Below, one piece after another: positions 35,344 to 43,019 of a stretch of 64,000 nucleotides of DNA. The translations under genes and the position numbers were made by a program. This DNA is from Photobacterium proteolyticum (GTDB lineage Bacteria > Pseudomonadota > Gammaproteobacteria > Enterobacterales > Vibrionaceae). Numbering within the stretch: the first letter of the stretch is position 1; every line of letters begins with the position of its first letter. Below the pieces are notes generated by a model that saw only the letters and a list, made by a program, of their open reading frames with translations, made no database searches and was not told where the DNA came from. The DNA lies in NCBI RefSeq assembly GCF_001939735.1, contig NZ_MJIL01000101.1:1-64000 (forward strand), written 5' to 3'.

Positions 35344-36923
35344 TGTGCACCTGCCTTAGTGCCTAGTTCCAGTTTGCTATGATCCATTTCGCCGTGGTTC
35401 ATCTTGCTGTGGTCCATAGTGCTGTGATCCATGGTGTTATGATCAAGGTTATTATTGGACTGGGCAGCAATAACCTGACTGACGACAAATTGGCCATCAC
35501 TACTTTTTTCAAGAATGAAGTCTACCGACTGGCCATTTTTCAATTGACTCAGGTTGCTGCTGTCGCCGACGGTGAAGTCCATTGTCATCGCAGGCCAGCT
35601 CCATTGCTCGATAGGAGCATGCTCTATGGTTAGCATCTTGTGGCTAGCCATGACGTTGCGGATCACACCAGTAGCGTTGACGATTCTCTGATCGGTTTCT
35701 GCTGGCTGAGTGCCTGCAATCCGGCTTAGATCGGCGCTCTGGCTCGATTCGGAATCCAGCATGAAGTGCGCCGAGGTCACTACGATGTCTTGGGCTGTCA
35801 GCCCCTTAAGCACTTCGACCATACCACCTGCGACACGGCCGGTTTCTATCCGGGCAGAGCGGTATTTACCCTCTCCGAGAGCCAGTACAACGCGGGTCAT
35901 ATTGCCTGTGCGGATCACGGCTTGATCCGGTACCGCAATAACAGTGTCGTTGCTACGAGGTACCATGGTCAGGCTCGCAAACATATTGGGCTTGAGTTCG
36001 CCATCTGGGTTGGGAAATTTGAGTCGAACCCGCAGGGTACGGGTTTGGGGATCCAGGATGGGATAGACATAGTCTACTTCCCCCAGCCATTGCTTGCCCG
36101 GCAAGGCATCAATGTTCATGTCGGCATAGGTACCGGACTTGATCCAATGGGCCTGACGCTCGAAGATTTCCGCATCGACCCAGACATTATCGAGTGAGCC
36201 GCCACTGATTACGGTTTGCTGTGGTGATAGATAGGCACCGTTTCGAACGCTCAGTGTGGCTATCACACCATTAGCCGGGGCTTTGATTGCAATGTTTCTT
36301 TTGGCTTTTCCACGGCGCAAGACTTCATTGATCTGGCTGTTATCGACACCGAGCGAAGCGAGGCGCTCTTTGGCCCCTTTGACCAGAACGGCTTTGCCAA
36401 TCCGTTTGGCATTGAGCAACTCTTCCTGAGCGCGAACCAGATCCGGGGAGTAGACCTCAAACAGGACATCGCCTTTATTTACCTTCTCGCCAATGGCATC
36501 CACATTGAGCTTTTGGATCCAGCCGCTGATCCGGCTGTTGATCTGCCATAGTTGGCTTTCGTCGAAGGAAACATAACCGACTGTATCAATCTTTGGTTCG
36601 AGGTTTTGTATGCTAACTTGTGTCGTTTTGACGCCAAGGCTGTTTTCCACGGCCGGAGAGATGGATACTGTGCCGGCTTGCTCCTTGTTTCCTCCAGCCA
36701 GATCTTCTTCATACACCGGGATCAAATCCATCCCCATTGGTGATTTTCCGGGCTTGTCCCGTTTGTAGTTGGGATCCATAGGCGCAACCCAATACAGGGG
36801 CTCGTTGCTGCTGGTACTGGTGGCCGCTTGCTCTCCAACCGAATGTGTTTCGGTAGCGATGTAGTAGCCCAGGGCGCTGCCGACTGCGAGTGCCAGTACG
36901 GCAATAGTGAGTGATTGTTTCAT
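35340..36923 (-). CDS. cusB: CusB-type adaptor fused to a CusF metal-binding domain
   Basis: A 527-residue adaptor. After an N-terminal membrane anchor comes a heavy-metal-binding segment (Y-W-V-A-P-M-D-P and P-M-G-M-D-L-I-P-V-Y, about 44-71). Barrel-sandwich and hairpin domains (125-330) follow, then a CusF domain (about 415-485) with W-P-A-M-T-M-D-F, the Trp-Met-Met copper site, and finally a tail of repeated M-D-H-S-x-M. CusF is a separate protein in E. coli, so this is a fusion. It overlaps cusA by 4 bases and starts 8 bases after the outer-membrane gene. Confidence 0.93.
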   Translation of the reverse strand: MKQSLTIAVLALAVGSALGYYIATETHSVGEQAATSTSSNEPLYWVAPMDPNYKRDKPGKSPMGMDLIPVYEEDLAGGNKEQAGTVSISPAVENSLGVKTTQVSIQNLEPKIDTVGYVSFDESQLWQINSRISGWIQKLNVDAIGEKVNKGDVLFEVYSPDLVRAQEELLNAKRIGKAVLVKGAKERLASLGVDNSQINEVLRRGKAKRNIAIKAPANGVIATLSVRNGAYLSPQQTVISGGSLDNVWVDAEIFERQAHWIKSGTYADMNIDALPGKQWLGEVDYVYPILDPQTRTLRVRLKFPNPDGELKPNMFASLTMVPRSNDTVIAVPDQAVIRTGNMTRVVLALGEGKYRSARIETGRVAGGMVEVLKGLTAQDIVVTSAHFMLDSESSQSADLSRIAGTQPAETDQRIVNATGVIRNVMASHKMLTIEHAPIEQWSWPAMTMDFTVGDSSNLSQLKNGQSVDFILEKSSDGQFVVSQVIAAQSNNNLDHNTMDHSTMDHSKMNHGEMDHSKLELGTKAGAQ

Positions 36924-36931
36924 TCTTATTC

Positions 36932-38230
36932 CTAAAATTTATTCAGCATGTAGGCAAGGTTGCTATTAGCCAGTTGCAGATCGGCATTGAGACGTGCCTG
37001 TTCCAGTTCAATCGTCAGCTCATCACTGGCGGCCCGGATATACTCATCGAGTTGATTGGTGTTGTTCTGGTAGCCTCGTTCGATGGCACGGGTTTTCTCT
37101 TTGGCCTGACGCAGCAGCGAGTCTTGGTAGCGGGCTAAACGCTGCTCGATATTGCTGCGGTCTATGAGCAATGCCGCGACTTTGGCGTTCATTTGCTGGA
37201 GCATTAAATCGCGCTGTGATTTGGCGGCTCCTAGCTGGTGCTGGGCGGAAGATAGTTTTTTATCCTGTCGCTTGTCGGTAAAGAGCGGTATATCCAGAGT
37301 CAGAAATGCACTGACCAGATCTGAAGCTGGCTTGCCGTTCATGCCATTTGCCTGTCGATAGCCGTACATGACTTCTATCCCGAACTGCGGCTGGTAAGCC
37401 TCGTGCGCAATATCAACGCCGGTTTCGGCGCTCTCGATTAATTGATCAACCATGCGTACTGATGGGTGGACAGCCAGTACCTGATAGCTATCTGATGGCG
37501 CCGTTGCGAGATAGGCATTTAAGCTCGTCCATTGCGGATAGCTGTCGGCTTTTACTGTTGATGCCTGCTGACCTAACCATTCAGAGAGTTGGGCACGAAG
37601 CCGTTGCTGCATCTGTTCATTGGCCTGGAGCTTTTCATCCACTCGGCTGATCTGTAATTGCGCCTGGATAATGTCCTGAGCCTGATTAGCCCCGACCCCA
37701 TAGTTGGTACCGAGAAAGTGTTCCAGCTCGGTAAACAGGGTTCGGTTCTGGCGTAGAAGCTGATGGGCTTGTTGTAGATAGGCCAGTTCTATCCATTGAG
37801 TTGTGATGGCATTTTTAATATCCAGTTCACGTACCCCCATTTTCTCGCGCAGGCTATCTGCCTGCTGCGTACTTTGCTGTTGCTTTAGAGCCAGGGTGTC
37901 GCCGCGGCCAAACTGCTGCATCAGTCCGACAGACACATTGGTCATCGGGTCATCATCGAAATCAAAGGTGTCAACGGGTAATCCGCCGACACCGACCTTG
38001 AGTTTGGGATCCATCCACTGGCCGGAGGCGATCCCCATATCAGTCATTGCATCGGCCTGATACTGGAGTTGTTGTTTACCGGGATCGTGTGTAATAGCCC
38101 AGTCAATGAGGCTACTTAGTTCCGGGTCTGCGTTTACCGGATTTGCAATTACCGGGTTTGCAATTAAATAGGGGGTCCATGACGCAAATAGCGCCATGCC
38201 CAATACACGGGGCAGTATGCGTTTGTGCAT
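36932..38230 (-). CDS. TolC-family outer-membrane channel of the copper efflux system (CusC-like)
   Basis: A 432-residue outer-membrane factor. A signal peptide (M-H-K-R-I-L-P-R-V-L-G-M-A-L-F-A) precedes two long helical repeats (about 90-210 and 300-420), as in TolC-like proteins. No lipobox is seen, so unlike E. coli CusC it is probably not lipidated. The ATG at 38230 was preferred to 38242 because GTGGA lies about 8 bases upstream and the signal peptide starts there. It sits next to cusB. Confidence 0.85.
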   Translation of the reverse strand: MHKRILPRVLGMALFASWTPYLIANPVIANPVNADPELSSLIDWAITHDPGKQQLQYQADAMTDMGIASGQWMDPKLKVGVGGLPVDTFDFDDDPMTNVSVGLMQQFGRGDTLALKQQQSTQQADSLREKMGVRELDIKNAITTQWIELAYLQQAHQLLRQNRTLFTELEHFLGTNYGVGANQAQDIIQAQLQISRVDEKLQANEQMQQRLRAQLSEWLGQQASTVKADSYPQWTSLNAYLATAPSDSYQVLAVHPSVRMVDQLIESAETGVDIAHEAYQPQFGIEVMYGYRQANGMNGKPASDLVSAFLTLDIPLFTDKRQDKKLSSAQHQLGAAKSQRDLMLQQMNAKVAALLIDRSNIEQRLARYQDSLLRQAKEKTRAIERGYQNNTNQLDEYIRAASDELTIELEQARLNADLQLANSNLAYMLNKF

Positions 38231-38342
38231 AAATACATCCACTACAAAAAGTCAGAATTGATTCGCGAGCTAACCGGCTGCCATTGGTGATATAACACCT
38301 AAAATGGGGCTGAAAGCTGCGAGTTAGATTTGCGGTAGGTAT

Positions 38343-38771
38343 TTATACGATCGGTGGACGGAACAGGGTTTCTGTCCGCGAGACTGGGTAGGCTGAAGAA
38401 AGTTGTGGAATCAAGAGACTGCTAGTTAAGCCGGAAGAAGTCTCACTGCCTATTGGCAGGTAGTTGCTGTAAGGCTGACAGTGGGTCATATCGCAGTCAG
38501 AGCATGGCGAAGCAGTTGAATCTGGGGTAGAACAACACTCGGGCTGCGATTCTGAAAGCGAGTGGAGTGCCTGATGGCAGTCACTACCAGCATTATGAGC
38601 GCTGGTTTTAGTTGGCTGCGGGTGAGATATCAGAGATACCGAAGGTGCTGTCACCATGTTCATCTGATGAACAGACATACCCAATACTGGTTTAGTGATC
38701 AGGCTGATCATCAGAACCAGAATAAGTGCTAGCAAATTGTATGTGCCAATGCGGTATGTCATTGCAACCAT
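38343..38771 (-). CDS. Small exported Cys/His/Met-rich protein, first gene of the copper operon
   Basis: A 142-residue protein with one N-terminal hydrophobic stretch (L-L-A-L-I-L-V-L-M-I-S-L-I, about 13-25) that is a signal peptide or anchor. Cysteine and His-rich motifs follow (D-C-H-Q-A-L-H, E-C-C-S, P-C-S-D-C-D-M-T-H-C-Q, about 63-98). I do not recognise the family; similar small proteins head copper operons and may hold copper at the periplasmic face. A CueR-type promoter sits 28-58 bases upstream. An internal ATG at 38762 is an alternative start. Confidence 0.65.
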   Translation of the reverse strand: MVAMTYRIGTYNLLALILVLMISLITKPVLGMSVHQMNMVTAPSVSLISHPQPTKTSAHNAGSDCHQALHSLSESQPECCSTPDSTASPCSDCDMTHCQPYSNYLPIGSETSSGLTSSLLIPQLSSAYPVSRTETLFRPPIV

Positions 38772-38798
38772 TACGATGAAATTGATGTTTCGTTGAAA

Positions 38799-38829
38799 AC
38801 TGTAAACCCTTCCCTTAGGGGAAGGTCAA
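38799..38829 (-). promoter_or_regulatory. CueR/MerR-type copper-responsive promoter
   Basis: Minus-strand -35 TTGACC (38829-38824) and -10 TACAGT (38804-38799) are separated by 19 bases, the overlong spacer typical of MerR-family promoters. The dyad CCTTCCCCTAAGGGAAGG lies between the boxes, matching the CueR operator plan of TTCCC-gap-GGGAA. The first gene of the copper operon starts at 38771. No MerR-family gene is in the window, so the activator is encoded elsewhere. Confidence 0.85.
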
Positions 38830-38861
38830 GATTCATTATAGTTAATATTATAGATATAAAG

Positions 38862-38891
38862 AAAAAACGCCCCGTCGTGAGAGGGGGCGTT
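38862..38891 (-). terminator. Rho-independent terminator after the lipoprotein gene
   Basis: On the minus strand AACGCCCC (38891-38884) and GGGGCGTT (38873-38866) form an 8-bp stem followed by T (A run at 38862-38867). It ends the lipoprotein gene and insulates the copper promoter. Confidence 0.8.
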
Positions 38892-38920
38892 TCATATAGA
38901 AGAACTAAGACGATGTTGGC

Positions 38921-40138
38921 TTAGCTTGCTTCATTGGTTGTGGTAGTGGTTTCCGTAGTGTCGGCTTCAGTGGTAACCGTTGCACTTTTCACTGGTGTTG
39001 CATTTTCAGCTGTTGCTGCTGGCGCCTGCTTGGTTGCAAGAAGCTGGGCTGATAGCTTGGCTACTTCTTTTTCAAGCTGAGCGGTACGGGCTTTCTCATC
39101 GATTAGCTCACTGCGGACTTTCTGCTGGGCAAGCATCGTTTTCTGCTCGTCACGCAGGTTGTCTTTGATGTACTGGACAAGGTTTTTACCTTGTTTGCTG
39201 ATTGCCTGGTCACGCATGTCTTCAGCACCAAGAGCAAGGGTGATTTCAAGCAAAATTTTCTCGTAGCTCAATACATGGCGCTCGTAGTCTTTCTCCGGCA
39301 TTGCTTTTAGTTTCTTCACTACGGTTGCAATTTGCTGAGCATGGTTGAGTGAGAACATAGCTTCATCGGCTTTGTCGATGATTTTCGCTGTCGAGCGCGG
39401 CTCTGCGGCAATGAAAGCTTCGGCAGCTGTTACTGCGGCAGCTGCACGGGCCAGTGTTTCGGGTGCATGCATGCCTACTTTTGCGGTTTTCAGGCGTTTC
39501 AGCTCTTTTTGCGCATCAGACAAGTAGATGCGAGTGACTGTTTTGACTTCCAGCGCGCGCTGCTTTCGTACTAGCTCTGGCTGGGCATTGATAGCCTTGT
39601 CGGTATCTTCGTTGGCTACATAGTCAACAAGCTTTTTCAGATTCTGCTCAAGCTGTTTGGCTGTTTTTGGATAGTATTTCGCAGCATTGATGGTCGCTAG
39701 CTGCTCTCGGTAACCAAAGGCATCTTCTAATACAATCAATACTTCGCCACGAATGGATTCAGCCTTGTTGATGTGCGCGTTAAATTTGGCGATGCCTTCT
39801 TCAGTAGCCTGAAGGTTGGTTTTTGAGCTAAAGAAGCCGCTACTGCTGTTTGCTTCGGATGGATCAAGCTCAAATTCGGCATAATATTCCTTGGCCTCGG
39901 CCAGCGCTATTTTCGCATCTCGAACTTGAATGGAAGCAAACCAATCCAGATCCGCCTGATAAGAAGACTCAAGTGTTTTTTCCGCCAAATCAATTGATTG
40001 CTTCACTGCATCAATTTGTATTGCCGTTTGAGACTGGTTGGTGTCCAAAGGGAGGCTAGCCGTTGAATCTGAGTCGGATGCACAGCCTGACAGTGCAATT
40101 GCTGCGGCAAGTGCAGCCACTTTAAATTCCCTCTTCAT
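38921..40138 (-). CDS. Coiled-coil lipoprotein of unknown function
   Basis: A 405-residue lipoprotein with signal and lipobox A-L-S-G-C (Cys19). Long alpha-helical, coiled-coil-like stretches follow, rich in Ala, Lys and Glu (about 45-365), and the C-terminal tail is low-complexity Thr/Glu. No enzyme motif is seen. It may be anchored to the inner face of the outer membrane. It is a single-gene unit with its own terminator and a 327-bp AT-rich gap upstream. The family was not recognised. Confidence 0.8.
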   Translation of the reverse strand: MKREFKVAALAAAIALSGCASDSDSTASLPLDTNQSQTAIQIDAVKQSIDLAEKTLESSYQADLDWFASIQVRDAKIALAEAKEYYAEFELDPSEANSSSGFFSSKTNLQATEEGIAKFNAHINKAESIRGEVLIVLEDAFGYREQLATINAAKYYPKTAKQLEQNLKKLVDYVANEDTDKAINAQPELVRKQRALEVKTVTRIYLSDAQKELKRLKTAKVGMHAPETLARAAAAVTAAEAFIAAEPRSTAKIIDKADEAMFSLNHAQQIATVVKKLKAMPEKDYERHVLSYEKILLEITLALGAEDMRDQAISKQGKNLVQYIKDNLRDEQKTMLAQQKVRSELIDEKARTAQLEKEVAKLSAQLLATKQAPAATAENATPVKSATVTTEADTTETTTTTNEAS

Positions 40139-40465
40139 GAGATACTCCTTGGCGGTGAATTTAAAAACAAAAAGTAGATAGAGTTTTAATAATAATATAA
40201 GCAGCTAGTATTCTAGATATATTTATACGTAAATTAAATCGCATACCTCTAATATATGATTATATTTTTATTAAAGTCAAAGATGGCTATTTAATTGACA
40301 GATTAATAATTAAAACTGTCAATTTTATGACGGCTTGGGGTGGCTAGGGTATACGCCAACAGGATTTAAGGGAAGGCAGCAGCCTGAAGGTCAGGCTGCG
40401 GGTGGAAATCACACTCTGCGCTCTATACATGGCTAATAAAATAGTAAGCGCGTGGGTGTTAGAGG
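40139..40465. other. Intergenic region between the lipoprotein gene and ybaM
   Basis: The part next to the lipoprotein start is very AT-rich and probably holds its promoter. GCAGCCTGA (40379-40387) and TCAGGCTGC (40391-40399) make a 9-bp hairpin downstream of ybaM without a T tract. No other gene is seen. Confidence 0.5.
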
Positions 40466-40636
40466 CTATTGGCCTTTATTTATTTTTTTTTTGAGATCTT
40501 GAGCCACAATTTCTAACGCCGATAATGCAACCTCAGGCGGTATTTCATTCGTTTCAAGTAAGTAAATAAGATCCACTGCCAGTTTAATATCTGCTGGAGC
40601 TTCCTCGAGTGATGACGGTGAATTATCGTTTGTCAT
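40466..40636 (-). CDS. ybaM: YbaM-like small protein (DUF2496)
   Basis: A 56-residue protein. Its core A-P-A-D-I-K-L-A-V-D-L-I-Y-L-L-E-T-N-E-I-P-P-E-V-A-L matches E. coli YbaM (A-P-D-D-V-K-L-A-V-D-L-I-V-L-L-E) and ends in K-K-K-I. The function is unknown. GAGAGA lies about 8 bases before the ATG. As in E. coli, it lies near priC and the apt-dnaX block, which supports the call. The fragment of MITE-like repeat at 40665 lies just upstream, between it and the HDAC-like gene. Confidence 0.85.
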   Translation of the reverse strand: MTNDNSPSSLEEAPADIKLAVDLIYLLETNEIPPEVALSALEIVAQDLKKKINKGQ

Positions 40637-40664
40637 TATTGCTTTCTCTCTTAATTTAGAGTTA

Positions 40665-40705
40665 TATACCCAAACTACCTCAAGATGCTTGTTTCAGCGA
40701 GAATT
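40665..40705. repeat. MITE-like repeat, left-end fragment (41 bp)
   Basis: TATACCCAAACTACCTCAAG and the following 21 bases (to CAGCGAGAATT) match the left end of the full copy at 14008-14048, then similarity stops. No right end is present, so this is a decayed copy. Confidence 0.7.
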
Positions 40706-40727
40706 GAGTACAGTTAATTCAACAATG

Positions 40728-41648
40728 TTACCCTGAATGATAGACTTTTCTTGCGGCATGAACTAACTGGGCGTGCAGTTCGACCAGTTGCTGATGATCT
40801 TGCCGGTATCCGCCACCGACGACTGCGGCAATAGGTATATCGGCTTTCTGGCAACGGCTGAGTACCAGATGATCACGGCGGAAGATGCCATCAAGGCAGA
40901 CATCAAAATAGCCCAGCTCATCATGCTGGTGGATATCGACACCGGCATCATAAATGATGAAATCAGGTTGGTGCTGGGCCAGAGCCAAATTCAAGATAGA
41001 TTCGAAAGTCTCTAGGTATTCGGTGGTTGTCGTGTGTTTTGGCAATGCCAAGTCGATATCGGAGGCAGGCTTGCGCGCCGGGAAATTTTTATCACAGTGA
41101 ACGGAGAACGTAATGATGTTGTCATCGTCGCGGAGCAGGGTGGCCGTACCGTCGCCCTGATGGACATCACAGTCGATAACCATCACCTTGTCGATATTAT
41201 CGAGGGTAAGGGCGTGTCTGGCCGCAAATGCCAGATCGTTGACCAGACAAAAACCACTGCCAAAATCATGATGCGCATGGTGATAGCCGCCACTGAGGTG
41301 GATACCAATCCCATACTGACTGGCCAGATCGACAGCCATTTTGGTACCGGCGGTAGACGTTAATGTTCGCTTGACCAGCTGCTGGCTCCATGGGAAACCA
41401 ATACGGCGCATTTTCGCTGCGGGTAGAGTGTTGCCAAACAACGCTTCAATATAGTCGGGGTGATGGAGCGCTTTCAGTTCATCGACACCAATTGCTTCTG
41501 GCTGGCAGAACAGGATCTCGTTGTCTTGATCGAGTTTCATTTCGTCAATCAGGTACTGATACAGGCGGCGATACTTCGAGATGGGGTAACGGTGGCCGTC
41601 CGGTAGCTCAAGCTCTGAATAGATAGGGTGATAGACCAAGGGCAGCAT
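40728..41648 (-). CDS. Histone deacetylase superfamily protein
   Basis: A 306-residue zinc-dependent deacetylase-fold protein. L-S-G-G-Y-H-H-A-H-H (about 117-126) supplies the paired active-site histidines, and D-C-D-V-H-Q-G-D-G-T (about 159-168) two zinc ligands. Y-D-A-G-V-D (about 234) and V-V-G-G-G-Y near the end complete the site. Bacterial members act on acetylated small molecules or proteins. It starts 3 bases after priC and probably belongs to the dinG-TSUP-priC transcript. The substrate is not evident. Confidence 0.88.
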   Translation of the reverse strand: MLPLVYHPIYSELELPDGHRYPISKYRRLYQYLIDEMKLDQDNEILFCQPEAIGVDELKALHHPDYIEALFGNTLPAAKMRRIGFPWSQQLVKRTLTSTAGTKMAVDLASQYGIGIHLSGGYHHAHHDFGSGFCLVNDLAFAARHALTLDNIDKVMVIDCDVHQGDGTATLLRDDDNIITFSVHCDKNFPARKPASDIDLALPKHTTTTEYLETFESILNLALAQHQPDFIIYDAGVDIHQHDELGYFDVCLDGIFRRDHLVLSRCQKADIPIAAVVGGGYRQDHQQLVELHAQLVHAARKVYHSG

Positions 41649-41651
41649 CTG

Positions 41652-42203
41652 TTATCCTTTCCGTTCCCGAAGGCTGATATCTTTTTCAATTTTGGCAAGG
41701 GCCGTCCGGCAGCGTGTCAGTCTACCTTCAAGCGCTAAAATTTCTTTTTGCAGTTTTTGCTGGTCCGTGATCGTTGTACAGCGGCTTAGCAGCATTTCCT
41801 TGTCTCTTTGCATCGCTGCAAGCCGTCGCTCCCAATCTTGGTGCTGGGCTAAATCCTGATACATTTCATGAATAGGGCGCCGCCAGCCCCGGTTGCGCTT
41901 GGGTTCGTTTTTACGGACTTGCACTGTGGCGAGTTCACGCTGGATAGCCTGAATTTGAGCGACGACTTTTTCACAGATGTGCTGGGTCCGTGATGCCAGT
42001 AATTTGCCGGTTTTTCGCTCGTTTCTCAGTGCGGTAATTTCACTGCGCACTTCTGTTACACAAGGGGTCAGTAGTTTACTGCGACAGAAAAACAGCTGTT
42101 CATCAAATAGAGGGCGTTGTGCCTCGCCCCGCTTACGATCAATTTGCGCAGCGTCTTGTGCCAGTTGTTCCAGTATATCTTCTAACCGTTTAAGATCAGG
42201 CAT
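41652..42203 (-). CDS. priC: Primosomal replication protein N'' (PriC)
   Basis: A 183-residue helical protein that helps restart stalled replication forks by loading DnaB. The C-terminal half matches E. coli PriC: H-Q-D-W-E-R-R-L-A-A-M, then L-E-G-R-L-T-R-C-R-T-A-L-A-K-I-E. The open frame extends to 42347, but the ATG at 42203 has AGGAAGGG just upstream and lies 14 bases after the TSUP gene stop, so the short form is correct. The order ybaM, priC near apt-dnaX is the enterobacterial arrangement. Confidence 0.85.
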   Translation of the reverse strand: MPDLKRLEDILEQLAQDAAQIDRKRGEAQRPLFDEQLFFCRSKLLTPCVTEVRSEITALRNERKTGKLLASRTQHICEKVVAQIQAIQRELATVQVRKNEPKRNRGWRRPIHEMYQDLAQHQDWERRLAAMQRDKEMLLSRCTTITDQQKLQKEILALEGRLTRCRTALAKIEKDISLRERKG

Positions 42204-42217
42204 AATCCCTTCCTGTT

Positions 42218-42991
42218 CTAGAGCCAGGCTTGCCAGGCAAGCTTGACAGCCAGCACAATAACAACGGTGACGAACACCGGACGAATAAATTTGGCTCCAA
42301 ACCGAATAGCTGAATGTGCGCCGATATAGGCCCCTAGCATTAAGCATACGCCCATTGTCAGGCCGAGTGCGAAATTAATATGACCAAGAATGGCAAAGGT
42401 TACCAGCGAGGTTAGGTTGCTGGTGAAGTTCATAGCCTTGGACAGTCCGGATGCCATTAGGATATCGAGCCGATAGAGCGCCATGTTGGAGACGGTCCAG
42501 AAGGCTCCGGTTCCCGGCCCGGCCACGCCATCATAAAAGCCAAGCGTGGTGCCCTGGATCCATTGTTTCTTGGTCAGCTTTTTACATGGCGTAGGGAGGC
42601 GATGAGAATTTCCCTTCGGGTGCGGGTGCCAGATGGTGTAGATCGCGACGGTCAGAATGATCAGCGGCAGAACTTTTTCCAGCCAGGCAGTGCTGATGAG
42701 ATCCACAACCAGAGTACCGCTGATTGCACCGATTAGGGTCGCGACAAACGACATCCGCCAAAAAGCCGGCGAGAATAACTGTTTTTTATAATACGTCCAG
42801 GCTGCGGTTGATGAAGCAAAGGTCGCTGCCAGTTTATTGGTTCCCAACGCGATATGCGGGGGCAGGCCGATTGAGAGCAGAGCGGGAACAGTCAGCATTC
42901 CTCCTCCTCCGGCTACGGCATCAATAAATCCGGCAGCTAGCGCTACAAGACCAAGTATGATGAGCATACTTGGTTCAATCATTTCTATCAT
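42218..42991 (-). CDS. TSUP-family (TauE/SafE) permease, YfcA-like
   Basis: A 257-residue membrane protein with about eight helices. G-F-I-D-A-V-A-G-G-G-G-M-L-T-V-P-A-L (20-37) and G-T-N-K-L-A-A-T-F-A-S (49-59) are the TSUP repeat signature. G-F-Y-D-G-V-A-G-P-G-T-G-A-F-W near 155 is the second-half counterpart. Family members export or import sulfur-containing or organic anions. It lies between dinG (28-bp gap) and priC (14-bp gap). The substrate is unknown. Confidence 0.88.
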   Translation of the reverse strand: MIEMIEPSMLIILGLVALAAGFIDAVAGGGGMLTVPALLSIGLPPHIALGTNKLAATFASSTAAWTYYKKQLFSPAFWRMSFVATLIGAISGTLVVDLISTAWLEKVLPLIILTVAIYTIWHPHPKGNSHRLPTPCKKLTKKQWIQGTTLGFYDGVAGPGTGAFWTVSNMALYRLDILMASGLSKAMNFTSNLTSLVTFAILGHINFALGLTMGVCLMLGAYIGAHSAIRFGAKFIRPVFVTVVIVLAVKLAWQAWL

Positions 42992-43019
42992 TAATCGTTA
43001 TTCTTGGTTTAAGTGTTGT

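Noticed and set aside
40379-40399. Hairpin GCAGCCTGA/TCAGGCTGC as the ybaM terminator
   Set aside because: No T tract follows on either strand, so it is noted only as a hairpin in the intergenic entry.
42204-42347. 48-residue N-terminal extension of PriC
   Set aside because: It overlaps the TSUP gene and lacks similarity to PriC; AGGAAGGG supports the start at 42203.
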